DNA of 22,890 nt from Candidatus Faecalibacterium faecipullorum (GTDB lineage: Bacteria; Bacillota; Clostridia; Oscillospirales; Ruminococcaceae): positions 1-22,890 of the forward strand of contig DWXX01000192.1 in the NCBI GenBank assembly GCA_019118985.1, given 5' to 3'. The position numbers and the translations under genes are program-made. Shown here one piece after another: positions 21,929-22,890 of the stretch. The notes under the pieces were generated by a model. It made no database searches and had not been told where the DNA came from. It worked only from the letters and a program-made list of their open reading frames with translations. Within the stretch, counting starts at the first letter, position 1. Every line of letters begins with the position of its first letter.

Positions 21929-21970
21929 AAAGGCCAGTTCGGAAAAGTATACTTTGCCGAACTGGCCTTT
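21929..21970. terminator. Long bidirectional terminator between the lipoprotein operon and the hydrolase
   Basis: A 14-bp perfect stem (21929-21942 with 21957-21970) encloses an inner palindrome, so nearly the whole 42 bases fold on themselves. T-rich runs flank both sides (TTTTACTTTTT on plus, TTTGTTTC on minus). It most plausibly ends the minus-strand carbon-nitrogen hydrolase transcript. Confidence 0.82.
21935..21955. repeat. Copy B of the 21-bp direct repeat, inside the terminator hairpin
   Basis: This copy supplies part of the left arm and the whole palindromic top of the terminator. Copy A, about 106 bases away, lacks the outer arms, so it looks like a broken or partial copy of the same hairpin. 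Confidence 0.8.
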
Positions 21971-21996
21971 TACTTTTTGGAAAAACAGCCGCTGCA

Positions 21997-22878
21997 TCAC
22001 CGCCGGCGGTCGGGGCGGAGGAAGGGCGGGCGGACTTCGGGGTTGGTCAGGGGGGCGTAGAGGGTGGGGCGGCGGTAGGCGTTGCCGTGGACTTCGGCGG
22101 CACGGTACCGGCGCAGCTGCGCAAGATCGAGCTTGGCAATGTAGATCCCTTCCGCGCCGCCGGCTTCGAGGATGCAGGTGTCGCGTGAACCGTCGGCATC
22201 CGGCAGATAGGCCACCCCGTCAAAGACGGTGGAATGGCCGTTGCAGTCGGGGACGCCGGCCGGATAGTTGCAGGTGGCGATGGCCAGCATATTCTCATAG
22301 GCGCGGCCCCGCAGTTGGGACAGGCGGTTCACCTCCATCGGGCAGGCGTTGGGGGTGAGGATCAATTCTGCCCCCTGCAGCATCAGGATGCGGGCGCTTT
22401 CGGGGAACTCGCGGTCAAAACAGATCATGGCCCCCACCTCCACCGGCCCGCAGGCGGTGTCCAGGGTGCAGACCGAAAAGCCGTCCCCGGGGGTCAGATG
22501 GCGTTCGGCGCCAAAGTCGCAGGTGTGCACCTTCGCATAGGTCAGCGCCCGCCGCCCCAAGCGATCCCATAAGACAAGGCTGTTGCGCACACCGGCGGGG
22601 GACTGCTCCAGAAAGGTCACGCCGATGGCCATGCCAAGCTCCTGTGCCAATGCGCCAAATGCCCGCACGAAAGTTCCGTCCGCCGGGATGGCTCCCGCCG
22701 TCCACTCCGCCGCCGGCCGGTCATAGATGCGGTAACCGATGCTCCACATTTCGGGGAACAGGGCGATGTCCGCCCCTTTTTGGCGGGCCTGCCGGCAGGC
22801 GGACAGGCCCTTTTGCAGGTTCGCTTCCAGCGTGGGACCGGGCGCGATCTGCAGCAATGCGATATTCAGGTGGGACAT
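21997..22878 (-). CDS. Carbon-nitrogen hydrolase (nitrilase superfamily)
   Basis: 293 residues with the complete Glu-Lys-Cys triad of the family: Glu43 in LFPEMWSIGY, Lys116 in TYAKVHTCDF, and Cys153 in MICFDREFPES. Members hydrolyse C-N bonds in amides, carbamoyl groups or nitriles in the cytoplasm. GVRNSLVLWDRLGR, GAELILTPNACP, LRGRAYENMLAIATCN and NGHSTVFDG are typical. The substrate cannot be read: omega-amidase, N-carbamoylputrescine amidase or another amidase are all possible. GAGG lies eight bases before the ATG at the window edge, so upstream partners are not visible. It ends 27 nt before the bidirectional terminator. Confidence 0.9.
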   Translation of the reverse strand: MSHLNIALLQIAPGPTLEANLQKGLSACRQARQKGADIALFPEMWSIGYRIYDRPAAEWTAGAIPADGTFVRAFGALAQELGMAIGVTFLEQSPAGVRNSLVLWDRLGRRALTYAKVHTCDFGAERHLTPGDGFSVCTLDTACGPVEVGAMICFDREFPESARILMLQGAELILTPNACPMEVNRLSQLRGRAYENMLAIATCNYPAGVPDCNGHSTVFDGVAYLPDADGSRDTCILEAGGAEGIYIAKLDLAQLRRYRAAEVHGNAYRRPTLYAPLTNPEVRPPFLRPDRRR

Positions 22879-22890
22879 GGGATATACCTC

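Noticed and set aside
20585..21996. Possible insertion sequence or prophage remnant in the AT-rich stretch
   Set aside because: No transposase, integrase, terminal inverted repeats or target duplication at the island edges; the 21-bp repeat lies within one end, not at both ends.

Overview
The window is one GC-rich bacterial chromosome segment, apparently from a Gram-positive member of the Clostridia. The gene orders ispA-yuiD-dxs-tlyA-nadK-argR-recN and queA-tgt-yajC, a tyrosine T-box in front of tyrS, strong AGGAGG-type ribosome sites and TTGACA/TATAAT promoters all fit Firmicutes. The very high GC suggests an Oscillospiraceae/Ruminococcaceae-type gut lineage; that last step is inference. 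No rRNA, tRNA, CRISPR array or transposase was seen.

Left block (1-7651, + strand). A tightly packed housekeeping operon holds the end of a farnesyl/geranyl diphosphate synthase, a YuiD/DUF212 membrane protein, DXP synthase, the TlyA rRNA methyltransferase, NAD kinase, ArgR and RecN. A flavin-reductase-like gene of less GC-rich composition is appended. Junctions are short or overlapping, including a 9-codon mini-ORF that overlaps both yuiD and dxs by 4 nt.

Centre (7652-15113). tyrS has its own promoter, a tyrosine T-box leader and a terminator. Facing it on the minus strand are a free-standing PTS EIIA-Glc-type protein and, further right, a lysine/diaminopimelate operon read right to left: asd, dapA, dapB, a CapA-like membrane-anchored protein, and a stand-alone tandem-ACT protein that looks like the regulatory half of an aspartokinase. 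The first and last genes suggest a unit that makes and senses aspartate-family amino acids.

Right-centre (15114-19994, + strand). queA, a sugar/maltose O-acetyltransferase-like gene, tgt (queuosine tRNA modification), yajC (Sec accessory), a small four-helix membrane protein (TIGR04086/YrzE-like) and a SpoIIM-like membrane protein with a long Ala/Pro-rich N-terminus. tgt and yajC have near-consensus promoters. Two hairpins sit on or beside the ribosome sites of the last two genes. A possible 48-aa minus-strand ORF lies across the tgt promoter.

Right end (20064-22878, - strand). Three tandem, highly diverged lipoprotein paralogues share one layout: lipobox cysteine at residue 23, then an E-H-x-F motif. 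Two of them lie in an AT-rich island that contrasts sharply with the rest of the window. They are separated from a nitrilase-family carbon-nitrogen hydrolase by a long perfect-stem terminator, whose loop region is repeated about 106 bp away. The lipoprotein cluster is the least explained part of the window.
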